Of a stretch of DNA of 55,209 nucleotides, positions 31,696-42,025 are shown piece by piece. Within the stretch, counting starts at the first letter, position 1; each line of letters starts with the position of its first letter. The notes under the pieces are model-generated. The model had not been told where the DNA came from and made no database searches. It was given only the letters and a program-made list of their open reading frames with translations. Source of the stretch: Seminavis robusta. Lineage: Eukaryota > Bacillariophyta > Bacillariophyceae > Naviculales > Naviculaceae. The stretch is from positions 1 to 55,209 of the forward strand of contig CAICTM010000640.1 of NCBI GenBank assembly GCA_903772945.1. The letters run 5' to 3'. Both the position numbers and the translations under genes were made by a program.

Positions 31696-32887
31696 CATCA
31701 TTGTCATCGTCATGCATGTCTTTGAAGAAGACAGAAGGAGTTGTTGTGTTTTGTTGTGTTGTGTTGATAGAAAAAGCTTGTTTTTGATGCAACGGCGCTT
31801 CATCGAGGCAACGATCGTTTCTTTTGGGCGACAGCTTTTGAAACTCAAAGTTCGCTTCGTTTAAACCATAGCTTTTGAAATCAAAATAAAGAAACGCCGA
31901 GCGCTGATTGGTTGTGCGTGTTGTTTTCAATTTGTTGTTGGTTTCAAAATGATCTCGTCATTTGCTATTTTATTTTAAAATAGTCTGTGGTGCGGGGGTT
32001 TCAAATCCTTTGAAACGACGACGCGTCACTCTTGGTCGCTCGTCGCTCGTCAATCGAAGAAGGTACAGTAAGGAACGAGGTTTTGCGTTGGTTGCCCAAC
32101 CGCGCATTTCGGGTCAAAGAGAAATGACATCCCCCCACTCTCGGATTACAGACGCTTCTGGTATCATTGCTTCTGTCCATATAACGGTGTCGCTCATGCA
32201 TACCGGTGTCTTGAGTTACAAGACATCGAGATGAAAGAGAAGGGGGGACAACTTTGCAACCCGGAAGGAATGATCAATCGTTTGTGACCAAGAAAGCACG
32301 GGCAAATCGAGAGCTTTACGCAGCCCGTGAAAAGAATAATGAGCCACATTGAAGACGAAAGAAGAGAAGGTGAAGAAACGCGACGCTGGAAGTGGCGCAA
32401 AGGAGTCTGCTTTGATCCGGACGCAACATTCGCGAACAACCCGCAAATGGCGCCTGCATTAATGCGGTACTGCCGGGGCGGGTGGAAGAGTCGATGGAGT
32501 AAAGTGTGAACAAGTCACCAAAGAAGGAGATGATGAACAGGAACGGGGCAAAGACTAACCTTTGTGGAAGACCGAAATAGTCAACCTCAAAGCAGTTGAC
32601 GGGCCAAGCCACACTCAAATCTGGACGGTCGCGGGTGCGCAACCCCCCCCCCCCAGCACAGAACTCTACTCAAGAGATTGACTGATGTTTTGGGAAACAG
32701 GAACATCGTTATATTGGATTGCCATGTACTCCTTTTAACGTCAATTGTATTCTATTACTTGTTAAGATTATGATAGGTTACTTTGTACTAGGACAATCAT
32801 GCGTTGTTTACGTCATGATCAGTAATATTCTAGGTAGGTATCACCGGCTCTACTTTGGGATTCTTGTTGCCGAGCCATTGCTCCTAG

Positions 32888-33742
32888 CTAGGCCAGCTCT
32901 GCATCCAAGGCCTTGGGTTCATCGTCCTCCCTGGACTCGCTAAAAGTAACCTTTCTTGCATCACGCAACGGGTCAACAATGGTGACATCCTCTTCTTCTT
33001 CTTTGCTGTTGGAAGAGGGTAAAAATACTTGTTCCTCTTGTGGAAGTCTAGTAGACCGTTGGCGGGAGAAGTTTTCCTGGTACACCTTGATGGCAACGCC
33101 AAAGAGCAAGACGGCTGCCACAAAGGCCACAACGACGCCTGCCCTGCTCCTGTTGTTCTCTCGTTGAAACTCGTCTTGTGTCTGTCCATGAATGTTGATG
33201 AGCTTGCACTTGCCCAATGTCCCATGATTGGCAGTGACTCCAGCTCCCCACAGGTACTCTTGAAGATCGTGATCATTGCAGGAGACTCCCAGACAACTGA
33301 GGCTATTCTTGATGCGGATGAGAGGATTGAATTCTTCGCATTCCAAGAGAATGTCCGAGGCATAGAGGGTCCCTCCATTGGACTCACACGTCTCTAGTTG
33401 CTTCTCGGCACAATCCGCGTTGTGTTCTCTCACGTCATAGACGCACTGGAGGGTACTGCTGTGGTCGTACCGCCTGTTGGTGCAGTAGGTTCCAAAGTTG
33501 TTCATCAAGGCATCTAGATCCACTTGATCACACGTCTCGATGGAACTGGCCGATCGAAAGGAAGACGTCATTAGGAATTGGACATCCGTTGTCTCTTTGC
33601 AACAAGTGCTACTCAACGGCACAAAGCGTCCATTTTCTCGGCATTCAGTGTACAGCTCTCGTCGTGCCTCTAGGGGATGGTTGGGCTCTGCTCCAGCCAA
33701 GGAGGGGCCCGTCATGGTCAAGACAATCATCAAAAGCTTCAT
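32888..33742 (-). CDS. Cys-rich type I membrane protein of unknown function
   Basis: The product is 284 residues in one exon. A signal peptide (MKLLMIVLTMTGPSLAGA) leads to an ectodomain with about 13 cysteines (for example STCCKETTD, TYCTNRRYD, LSCLGVSCND). A single membrane helix (about residues 200-222: AGVVVAFVAAVLLFGVAIKV) is followed by a cytosolic tail of about 60 residues. The tail has an acidic patch (KEEEEDVTIVD) and RKVTFSES, which matches the RVxF docking motif for protein phosphatase 1. The layout suggests a surface or endomembrane receptor-like protein. The family is not recognised. A TATATATAA tract lies only 11 to 20 bases upstream of this ATG; if it is the TATA box, transcription would start inside the frame and a later ATG would be used. 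Confidence 0.7.
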   Translation of the reverse strand: MKLLMIVLTMTGPSLAGAEPNHPLEARRELYTECRENGRFVPLSSTCCKETTDVQFLMTSSFRSASSIETCDQVDLDALMNNFGTYCTNRRYDHSSTLQCVYDVREHNADCAEKQLETCESNGGTLYASDILLECEEFNPLIRIKNSLSCLGVSCNDHDLQEYLWGAGVTANHGTLGKCKLINIHGQTQDEFQRENNRSRAGVVVAFVAAVLLFGVAIKVYQENFSRQRSTRLPQEEQVFLPSSNSKEEEEDVTIVDPLRDARKVTFSESREDDEPKALDAELA

Positions 33743-34624
33743 GGTCGATCGATGAGTATATATAATGCAGCAATTGAATGAGGAGATGGAGAGGTCAAAG
33801 AGTGAGTAGTCCAGTCTTTTGAAATGAAGCTCCTTCTACCGTCGACGTAAACTGAAGTTGTCGTGTGAGAGTTTTGTGGTGGGATGGAGTGGACCGATTC
33901 GTGGATATTTGAAAATTGAAAAACGCATTCTGTCCTTGATTTTAAGCCTCCACGTATTCTTGGTGTAACAATCCATTTTACAAAAGGCAGATGATCCAAT
34001 TGGTTCTTCTAAGAAAGGGCACTCCTTTGCCAAATTTCATTCTCCCTCCTTGGAATTGGTGCAATTCGAGCGATAGCTGTGGTTTTGAAATTCAAGTTAC
34101 CACGTGCCTCATTTGCAAAGACAGCAAAACGGACCAAAAAATCAATAATGCAGTGGTGGAAGACCATCATTGGCGAGGAAAGAGTAAGTTAAGTCAGAAA
34201 GAAAGCAGAGGGGAAAAGACATCCTGATGACAGCCGCTTTCTTTCATGGAGAAGTGATGTTGCTCAAGTGCTCAAGCTTCGAACTTTTAAGGTGCTGCAT
34301 TTTAAAACAAAATAGATCAGTATCGTGAATCTTCAATTGTATCGTCCAAGGGAGCAGTCTAGCTAGCTAGTGGACTGCAAGAGGTAGGGAGACTGTTGAG
34401 TACTGACTCGTGTAGCTATTAGCAAGCATGAAGATTCCAATAGCTTTACTGTCGTTTAGTTTACATTTTAATTAACTACATTATGTACATGTTTTGGTTC
34501 TAGCTCGACAGCGGGGGTTCACGGTTCACGGCACCCAGGCTGGTGGCACCACAGACACTGCAAAAACGGTGCAAATGGCAACTTCACGACGACTGCAGAA
34601 ACGTACAATGCACCTAAGTCAGAC
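33743..34624. other. Intergenic region
   Basis: These 880 bp hold no recognised gene. A CTAGCTAGCTAG string is at 34361. The part next to 33743 should hold the promoter of the membrane protein, and the part next to 34624 the 3' end of PHYLLO. Confidence 0.4.
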
Positions 34625-37600
34625 TCATGCCTTGTTCCTATTGGTCTCGTCAGTGGAGCATTCTTCGTTTTCGTCGAGGTTAGGCAGCGATAGCGATAGT
34701 GCAGCTTGAATGGCGGTTGCCTTTCCTTCCACGGAACCAAATAGAGCGTCACCAAGCTCCACATCCCCGCGCTCTAGGGCAATGTCGCCCTTCACAACAT
34801 CACGAAACATCTCCAAGGACCACTTCAACAATTTATCCTCCAAAAAGTCTTCCACAAATACAGAGGTGCTTTGGAAGATTGTTGCCAAGATTCGAGGCAA
34901 CATGATGGACATACGTACTCTCATGATGGCGGTGTCCCCGGTTTCCGAAAACTCGACAAGTCCTCTGTTCTTCAATCCTGATACAGACTCCCACTCGATC
35001 CCCTTCAGCGGAGGCTGAAGTGGTTTGCTGATGGCGCGCCACGTGAATTGCACACCTCGAACATTCAGAGTCCATTCTGTTTCTCTGCCATCATCCAGGT
35101 AACGCACAGACTGAACCCAAGGCGACCATCGCGACTGTTGAGGAAAATCTGTAAAACGAGCACATCCAATCTCAGCAGAGAAGGGAAGTGGCAAGGAAGC
35201 AACCAACTTGACTTCCCGGCCACTGCTGCTGGTCGCCGTCGATGCTTCGTAGTCGTCAGCACCTTGGGGTGTTGTTACTTGGTTTGGTTCTGGTATAGAG
35301 GGCGACGAGAAGAGCGTGGGCGAATCTTCCGCGGGTAGCTCAAAGAAAACAAACGAGTCTCTGAGCTCATCCAACCCCAAACCATTTAGTGCTCGACTCA
35401 AAGACAACACGTTGAGAAAACCGTTCTCATTCACATAGGAAGCAAAAGAAGGACGAAGAGTGTCGCCGTCCAACATTGCAAACGTTCCTACACCATGAGA
35501 GAACCGCTTGGCATCGCCTGTAGCGTCCGAAACAGCACCCAGAATTGCCGCATAAGCAAGTCCAATCCCCGAATCGAAAGAAGAGGAGATTGTAACCCCA
35601 ATGCCCAGCTCGTTGCGGGCCAACCGAGCGATTTGAAGGGTTAGCTCAAGGCCAAGGAGGGAAGGTTTCAGAACAAACGCAGCACAACCACGATTGCCTT
35701 TTCCAAAAGACTTCACTATTTCCTCCTTCATGGATGATATTCGATAGCTGTGTTGCTGTGCGAGGTCATCAAAAGACTCGTCAAGGGCCCAGGGGATACC
35801 AGTTTGCATGTACCACTGTTCCAATGCAGAGACTTGATTCTCAAGGGACCAACCATGAGTGTCTTGCCGTTGCAATGGCTCTTCCACGAATTCCAGGCGA
35901 CCTAGCGCTCTCGCATCTGTGCTCTGGAGAGCAGTTACGAATTCCATTGCGGTCTCCTCGGTCCAAGCCCTGTTTGCATCGGCCCTTATTGTGCCGCTGG
36001 TTGGTCCTCGATATTCTTGGCTCTGCTTCAGAGTTTGAGCCAACGACGCTGCATCATCGACAGCACCTTGGTGGCCTACTTTGACCTTCAATGACGGAAA
36101 CATTCTCCTTGCCTTTTCTTGCAGAGCACTGGTGTATGCGGATCCCCTCGTGATAAGACCGTTCACGGGGAGCATGGCATTCAATGTCGAAGCTCGACTA
36201 TGCTCAGGCGCAAACGAAACAAGCGCCTGGTGTACTGGGTTTTGAACCACCTGGGATGCCAAGGAGAGCAGTGCCATTTCCAATCCCGCCCGTACTGAGG
36301 ATGTTAGCTGCGTCACACCAGCATCTCGAGCCAGCTCGTCGATGAAGGGTTTCAGTTCGCCATCCATTGCCAAAACCGATGCGACTTCAAACTGAGTCTT
36401 GGTTCCGTCTTCATTTTCCAGATAGTGCTTCAATTTGCCCAGCTGAGTTTCTGCTTCGGCCAAGGTCTCCTTGTGCAGACCCGGCAAAGGACTGACCTCA
36501 CCGACACCAACTTTTGACCCATCGGAACCCACAATCTGCAGTATGAAACCAGATCGATTGGTCATTTGGCTTGACCGTTTAGCTTTGTCGCCCCAGCCGA
36601 TACCGAGTACGCCTCTCTGTTTTCGGTTTTCATCCACCGTATTGATGACAAACGGGTCATACTCAAGCGATGAGACGGCTTCCGTTAGATTTGCCATCGG
36701 AGCCTGGAAGGTTGACTCCACGACTTGATTCTGAAGCTGCCTTGACTCTGCTCCATCTTTTCTGCCTCTTCTTCCGAATAGTGGAGGCAAGCGGCTTTTT
36801 CGAGGAGGCTCGTTCTTGAGGATGTCCTCGCTAAGGATAAAGTTACGCAATGAGGTAGCCACAGTCTCAGAGGCTTCCACTAAAAGTGCATGGCCGGCAT
36901 CTGGCACTTCGACGAAGGAAATTCCAAGATGACTCCAGCGCTGTCCCAGCTCAGTATACTTCGTATCTCGTCCTCCAGCGACGTACAGAGTGCTTTCAGG
37001 TTGCACTCCTCTCCAGTCCTCTTTGCTATGGCGAGGCGGGGAGCTCTTGCGAAGAACTTCTGCAAGGTCAACTCCCCTGTACGACAAAGTGCGCAGCCGC
37101 TTCGCAGCCATCAGCTCGAAGCTTTTCCCGCTCGTGTAAAGATCGCCCCACATCGGCATTGAGTACCACTTCTTCAGAAAATCAGACCATAGTAGATTGC
37201 TGCCTGACGATGCTCCAAGACATCCACGGTTCCAAGTTGCTGCGAGCTGCCCTGCCAACCTTTCGTCGTTTGACAAACGAAGCATATCTTCCTTGGGTGT
37301 GATCGAAGCGAGTTCCCCATCAGGTTGAGGTAACTGACCAGGAAAAGCACTCAGCAGTACAAGCTTTGTGTTTTCCTTCACCAGAGACGGTGTGGCGCCA
37401 GCAGCCAAGGAGCACAAGCGCTTCATAGCCAGAGCAACTCTTCCGCCCAAGCTGTATCCTGCTAGGGCATCAATCCTCGTGACACCAAAATCTTTGGACA
37501 GAGACATGATCACCGACTTAGCCATCTCATCGACTGACAGGCGTTCGTCAACCTCGTTGAAATCAATGTTCAGAGCCGACCTTACAGCCTGAGTGTCCGA

Positions 37601-40600
37601 CGAGTACAGCCTAGCAGATGCGCCGTGGCCTGGAAGATCCACAGCCAAGATATCCCAGCCATCAAGCTTATCCCGGAGAGCTTCGCCAACGTCGTCCCAC
37701 TCTGTTTTGTCGCCCATCCACCCATGGATGAGCACAAGAGTCTTCCTATCTTCTCCGTTCACTTCTTCATCCGAGGGAGATGCTCCGTTGGTATGCTCCT
37801 CTGGTCGGCTGTAATACTTGACAGGCATTGGTTCCCCGCTTTCTTCAGTGCCGTCTTCGACCAGAAAACTCGCGACGAATGCGTTCACTTTCTGGGTTAT
37901 CCGTCGATGAACCGCAACATTCTTTTCTCTCCCAACTACTCGAGCCTCAATGAGCGACGATTGGTCAGACCTTATGGCTTCGGCATACGCTCGACAGAAC
38001 GAATCAAGCCGCGATGCTTGCTGGCTCGGAAGACCGAACGCATCGGCGCCATCCTCGAAAGAGAATGAGCTTGTCGGTGTCCCAAAAAAATCGTTGAAGG
38101 AAACATCTGCTCCATGCTTTGCTATTGGCAAGAATGAGAAGATTCCCCCGCCATCGTTGTTCACCAACAGTATAGTAAGAGGCTTCTTTGCACTGGTTGT
38201 GCCACTGGACAGAGCATGGAGCGAGTTGAGGTCGTGAAGGGCGGACAAGTCGCCGATCAACAGCGTAGTCGCCACACCCGTTGACTCGGCAAAACCAGTA
38301 GCCGATGCAATGATTCCATCAATTCCGCTGGCACCTCTGTTGCTGCCAACGGAAAGGACTCCTCTATCGCTAGCGTTATCAGTGGTTCCCGTTGGGTACA
38401 GGAAGAATTCAGCATCCCTGATGGGCATGGAATTGGACAAGAAAAGTGATTGGTCGATGATGCTGTTGGACATCATCATTGATAGAGCTAGTACAACTTG
38501 AGGTTCAGTCAGTGAAGAATCTAGGTCGTCCTTTGAAACTGATCTCGAAGCCTCATTGATGATCTTCGGCATTTCTCGCTGCAGCTTTCGTCCCAGCAAA
38601 ACCAAAGGAGCGAGCTTGCTGCCGCAGCCTCTTTTGCTAAGTTCAGATTTGTCGAGATGATTCGAAAGGACCTTCAAGAAAGGAGAGATTTCTGCAGATA
38701 TCTTCCTTGACACAGTAAAACTGGGGTCCGCACGTTCGGTGCCGTGATGGGGATGTATCAAGACGTGGCAGGCAGAGGAACCACCAGTCCGCAAGGCGTT
38801 GGAAATCATGCTGGGCACTTCAGCTGAAACCAAAGGAGCCCCTATCTGTATGATGAGGTCCGGCTTGATGTTTTGCGCTACTTTTGGGTTCTTGAGGATG
38901 TGCTCCGCAAAGGGAATGACAGCAGAGCTCGAAAATCGCAAATGGGCGTTTTGTGCACCTGCCACAATTGGAAATCCGATGGTCTCTGCAAAGGTGCTGA
39001 TGTTATCATACATGGCTTCGACTGAATCCATCGAGTCTTCGTCTGTTGGCCGCCGAATGTTGCCAATGACAATGATACCACGTTCTGATTCCATAATCAG
39101 GCGTGCAAGATCAACGACAGCTGCATGAGAAGTACCCATTCCGCCGTAGTTGCCAGAGGACATGGCATAGGACGTTAGCCAACGATCACCGCTTGTGGAC
39201 CATCGTGCGAAGCCCGGTACGTCCGTGAATCGGACCCCATTGAATTTGGTGACAGAATCAACACGGTTATCGTTTCGGAGAGGCCCTACGTCGGGCGCAA
39301 GATTTTCACGGAACTGTATATTGACGTGCACTGGACCTCTTTGGCTCTTTGATATTTCGACTGCGTGTCCTGCATCAGCCAACGCCACGGAAACAGGCAC
39401 GTCGTCATGAGGTGGCAAAATGTCACGAAACCACCTCACGTAAGAGGCAGAGTACGCCTTGACTTGATCGATGGCTTGGTTGGCTCCAGTGTCTCGATTC
39501 TCGTACGGTCGATCAGCCGTTAGAATGACCATGGGGACGCCGTCCATACCTGCCTCGACGACCGCAGGATAGAGATTGGCAATGGCAGTACCGCTGGAAG
39601 TGATGATTGCCGCTGGTCTGTTTGCCCCACGTGCGTATCCTATGGCTCGGAATCCCGCGCCGCGTTCGTCGTGCACACTTACTGCATTTACGACGCCAAC
39701 GTTGGATCGCGCTGCTCTGGAGATTGCTACCACCAAAGGAGTCGATCGCGAACCGGGGCAGACATAGAATTGAGTGATTCCGTTGCGAATCAGCTCCTCA
39801 ACGAAAGCACTCGCCCAAGCAACATTGGGGGTTGGTGCGCTTTGCAGAGTAATCGGGGACTGCGGGAAGAGCGACGAGACAACACCAAGCTTGTACGAAG
39901 TTTCTGCCCATTCTCCCTGAACCGTTGACCCCGGCACAAGACCTGCTCCAGCATATGCTGAAATCTTCGTGGTTGGACCGTAGCCTGTCAAATCTCCATT
40001 GCCCGCGTACATACCATCGGGGCTGGAGATGCTTTTCGTTGGAGATGCCAAGCCCGATCGGATTGCAACCAAAATATCGGCTGCATTTCGTCCCATGTAA
40101 CCTACTGGGCCAGAGTAGAAACCGCGGTCAAACCCAACAGTTTCCTTCTCGCGTATGAAGGCCATCGCAGGCGCAGAGGGGAAGCCATTGACAGCCGGTG
40201 TTGGGTGCAGATTAGCCAGCAAGTGTTGAACGACATTTACCAGTACGGAAGCTCCAGTGTTGTCAAAGTCCGAGGTCTCAGCCAGGCGCGCAGAAAAACG
40301 TTGGCAAATGTGCTGTAAGTGCCGCAGCCGCCGAACGAAATAACCAGTGCCGCTAGCTGCGGTCATTCCTGCCGTCGTCTGGTTTACCGGATTCGCCCTA
40401 TCCACAGAGCTATCGCCATTGTCGAGCGACGACCGTTGCGGCAGCATCACATCCGTTTCTCTTACCCATCCAAATTTGGCTAATTCTGCGAAGACGCTTC
40501 GAATAAAGTCGGCCGTGATGCTGTTTTCGCTGCGATCTTTCGTTGACCCGAAGAGATCGCGAAGAAGCTCGTCGTCGGCGGCCTGAGTTGTCCCTCGTGG

Positions 40601-42025
40601 TCTCGTTCCGGCTAGGGCTTCGGTTAGGACGACGTTGGAATTTTTCTGAATTGTGAACAGCCGTTCGGGTGTACACCCAAAGAACTCCTCGCTTCCCAAC
40701 GGACGAATATAGAACAGGTTGCCACCTTCATGAATGTCGTTGTACTTCCACTTGCGCAGGATATCCAATGCTGACAACTGGGATTGAAAAAGCAAGTCCA
40801 TGCGTCGAGCTAAAACCACCTTTTTGAGACCAGACTCACTCTTCCCAAATTCCTCCAAGGCGGCAGTTACTCCTTGCTCGTATAGTTCCTGCCCATCGGT
40901 GCCATTATAGCAAGACTCTCGCATGATAACCGGGGGCAACGTGGTTGCCGGAACTTGGTTGTCCATGACAGCATCGTTCAACCGTTTCAGGATTTGAAGC
41001 GATCGACGAGCCGCATCTTGCCATGCTGTCGCCGGGTCACTAGAAGCGCCGCCATCAACAGCCAAGTGGACGGCCAAAGTGGTTTGCTTTCGCTTGTTCG
41101 CGGGAGCGTCAGTTGTCCGTATGACTTGCTCCATTGGCTCTTCTCGAAGCTCCACGGCTGGCAAAACCCACCAGGTCGCCCCAAAGTCTTTCCAGTCAAC
41201 ACGATCTTCGTCGAGGGACTCTACGTCGAATCGTTCCCCTCCATAGAGATACGAGTCTTTGGGGAGAGAGTTAACTGTTGCCCAGAATTCTGGACGGCCC
41301 TTTGTAGGTTCAACCCATGTCCATGCCGTCCCAAACACCGCAGCTTCGACAGTTGACTGAATATAGAACAAAGGATCTTTCTGGCCAGGCTCCAAATAGA
41401 GCTGGCGTTTGTTTTGTGCATACAGCCACCCAAGAGGGTCCACAGAATGGGACACGGTCTGTTCAATTCTTAGAGTTTGCGTGCCCACTGATTCTTCGGT
41501 ACCGAAAGCTGCCAAGTCTCCCAAAATCGACTGGAGTTCACCCCGATTAGCGTTTGCGAGGACTTGCAGGGCCTTTTCGAGACGATTTAGTGCCTCAAAC
41601 AAAGGCACACCAGTCAACAAAGGAGATTCCCTGTCTCGTTCACTTGCCTCGAAGAGCGATGCCATGCGTGGGAAGAATATTTGATCAGGATTCAGAGTTT
41701 GCTGGCTGTGACAAATGCCGCTTTGGTCTGCAGACCTCGATGATGATTCCGATCCGTTTTCCAGTTGGACTGATGTGGCCATATTTGAATATCGTTCAAG
41801 TGACTTTGGTGTGGGACTCCATATCCTTTTGATTTCACGAGTCTGCCATTTCCGATACCTTCGCGCGGTGTTGCCACTTGGCCCCAACGAAAATGAGTCA
41901 ACCATCGTCAACAGCAGCATGCCAATGAAAAGTACAGACGTGGCGAAATTGAGGAAGCCAGTCTTTCTGGTCGCTTTAGAGGCTTGTTGTCGACTTTTCG
42001 ATGTATCAGCATTTTTGCTGGTCAT
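34625..42025 (-). CDS. PHYLLO: PHYLLO: fused MenF-MenD-MenH-MenC with C-terminal SRPBCC-like domain
   Basis: The 2,466-residue frame has no intron after the ATG at 42025. From that ATG the order is as follows. A hydrophobic leader ends VDS then FSLGPSG, a diatom-type plastid presequence. An isochorismate synthase (MenF, about 150-715) has TPAVNG, FYSGPVGYMG and GAGLVPGS. SEPHCHC synthase (MenD, about 730-1375) has FYVCPGSRSTPL, GDLSALHDLNSLHAL and VNNDGGGIFSFLP. An alpha/beta hydrolase (MenH, about 1425-1725) has LIHGWMGD, GYSLGGR and DAGHAL. o-Succinylbenzoate synthase (MenC, about 1790-2225) has KVKVG, DANRAW, EEP and SSSFDSGIG. The last 190 residues form an SRPBCC-like domain. Together the modules make o-succinylbenzoate from chorismate for phylloquinone. 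The MenF part looks complete, unlike the truncated one in higher plants. The frame is open upstream of the ATG into a CDPK exon, so the start is uncertain. Confidence 0.93.
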   Translation of the reverse strand: MTSKNADTSKSRQQASKATRKTGFLNFATSVLFIGMLLLTMVDSFSLGPSGNTARRYRKWQTREIKRIWSPTPKSLERYSNMATSVQLENGSESSSRSADQSGICHSQQTLNPDQIFFPRMASLFEASERDRESPLLTGVPLFEALNRLEKALQVLANANRGELQSILGDLAAFGTEESVGTQTLRIEQTVSHSVDPLGWLYAQNKRQLYLEPGQKDPLFYIQSTVEAAVFGTAWTWVEPTKGRPEFWATVNSLPKDSYLYGGERFDVESLDEDRVDWKDFGATWWVLPAVELREEPMEQVIRTTDAPANKRKQTTLAVHLAVDGGASSDPATAWQDAARRSLQILKRLNDAVMDNQVPATTLPPVIMRESCYNGTDGQELYEQGVTAALEEFGKSESGLKKVVLARRMDLLFQSQLSALDILRKWKYNDIHEGGNLFYIRPLGSEEFFGCTPERLFTIQKNSNVVLTEALAGTRPRGTTQAADDELLRDLFGSTKDRSENSITADFIRSVFAELAKFGWVRETDVMLPQRSSLDNGDSSVDRANPVNQTTAGMTAASGTGYFVRRLRHLQHICQRFSARLAETSDFDNTGASVLVNVVQHLLANLHPTPAVNGFPSAPAMAFIREKETVGFDRGFYSGPVGYMGRNAADILVAIRSGLASPTKSISSPDGMYAGNGDLTGYGPTTKISAYAGAGLVPGSTVQGEWAETSYKLGVVSSLFPQSPITLQSAPTPNVAWASAFVEELIRNGITQFYVCPGSRSTPLVVAISRAARSNVGVVNAVSVHDERGAGFRAIGYARGANRPAAIITSSGTAIANLYPAVVEAGMDGVPMVILTADRPYENRDTGANQAIDQVKAYSASYVRWFRDILPPHDDVPVSVALADAGHAVEISKSQRGPVHVNIQFRENLAPDVGPLRNDNRVDSVTKFNGVRFTDVPGFARWSTSGDRWLTSYAMSSGNYGGMGTSHAAVVDLARLIMESERGIIVIGNIRRPTDEDSMDSVEAMYDNISTFAETIGFPIVAGAQNAHLRFSSSAVIPFAEHILKNPKVAQNIKPDLIIQIGAPLVSAEVPSMISNALRTGGSSACHVLIHPHHGTERADPSFTVSRKISAEISPFLKVLSNHLDKSELSKRGCGSKLAPLVLLGRKLQREMPKIINEASRSVSKDDLDSSLTEPQVVLALSMMMSNSIIDQSLFLSNSMPIRDAEFFLYPTGTTDNASDRGVLSVGSNRGASGIDGIIASATGFAESTGVATTLLIGDLSALHDLNSLHALSSGTTSAKKPLTILLVNNDGGGIFSFLPIAKHGADVSFNDFFGTPTSSFSFEDGADAFGLPSQQASRLDSFCRAYAEAIRSDQSSLIEARVVGREKNVAVHRRITQKVNAFVASFLVEDGTEESGEPMPVKYYSRPEEHTNGASPSDEEVNGEDRKTLVLIHGWMGDKTEWDDVGEALRDKLDGWDILAVDLPGHGASARLYSSDTQAVRSALNIDFNEVDERLSVDEMAKSVIMSLSKDFGVTRIDALAGYSLGGRVALAMKRLCSLAAGATPSLVKENTKLVLLSAFPGQLPQPDGELASITPKEDMLRLSNDERLAGQLAATWNRGCLGASSGSNLLWSDFLKKWYSMPMWGDLYTSGKSFELMAAKRLRTLSYRGVDLAEVLRKSSPPRHSKEDWRGVQPESTLYVAGGRDTKYTELGQRWSHLGISFVEVPDAGHALLVEASETVATSLRNFILSEDILKNEPPRKSRLPPLFGRRGRKDGAESRQLQNQVVESTFQAPMANLTEAVSSLEYDPFVINTVDENRKQRGVLGIGWGDKAKRSSQMTNRSGFILQIVGSDGSKVGVGEVSPLPGLHKETLAEAETQLGKLKHYLENEDGTKTQFEVASVLAMDGELKPFIDELARDAGVTQLTSSVRAGLEMALLSLASQVVQNPVHQALVSFAPEHSRASTLNAMLPVNGLITRGSAYTSALQEKARRMFPSLKVKVGHQGAVDDAASLAQTLKQSQEYRGPTSGTIRADANRAWTEETAMEFVTALQSTDARALGRLEFVEEPLQRQDTHGWSLENQVSALEQWYMQTGIPWALDESFDDLAQQHSYRISSMKEEIVKSFGKGNRGCAAFVLKPSLLGLELTLQIARLARNELGIGVTISSSFDSGIGLAYAAILGAVSDATGDAKRFSHGVGTFAMLDGDTLRPSFASYVNENGFLNVLSLSRALNGLGLDELRDSFVFFELPAEDSPTLFSSPSIPEPNQVTTPQGADDYEASTATSSSGREVKLVASLPLPFSAEIGCARFTDFPQQSRWSPWVQSVRYLDDGRETEWTLNVRGVQFTWRAISKPLQPPLKGIEWESVSGLKNRGLVEFSETGDTAIMRVRMSIMLPRILATIFQSTSVFVEDFLEDKLLKWSLEMFRDVVKGDIALERGDVELGDALFGSVEGKATAIQAALSLSLPNLDENEECSTDETNRNKA

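Larger units (their letters stand above)
30102..32887. repeat. Degenerate repeat-rich region
   Basis: This 2.8 kb holds no convincing gene. Between about 30980 and 31720 the sequence is built of imperfect direct repeats. A block like GTTGGGAA.TAAAGG.GATGA.GCG.CAACGGTC near 30987 returns near 31338, and a block ending in AACCAC.GCAAGATGAC occurs near 31268, 31460 and 31597. Short plus-strand frames over these blocks share peptides such as KGDEATTVNDRE. A run of about 12 Cs is at 32643-32654. I see no transposase or reverse transcriptase. It may be a worn non-coding element or the remains of a repetitive gene. Confidence 0.5.

Noticed and set aside
31990..32015. GGGTTTCAAATCC-like string that recalls a tRNA T-loop
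   Set aside because: No matching acceptor stem, D-arm or anticodon arm could be found around it.
32155..32175. TGGTATCA string that recalls a retrotransposon primer-binding site
   Set aside because: The match is only eight bases, no LTR pair is visible, and no gag or pol coding sequence is nearby.
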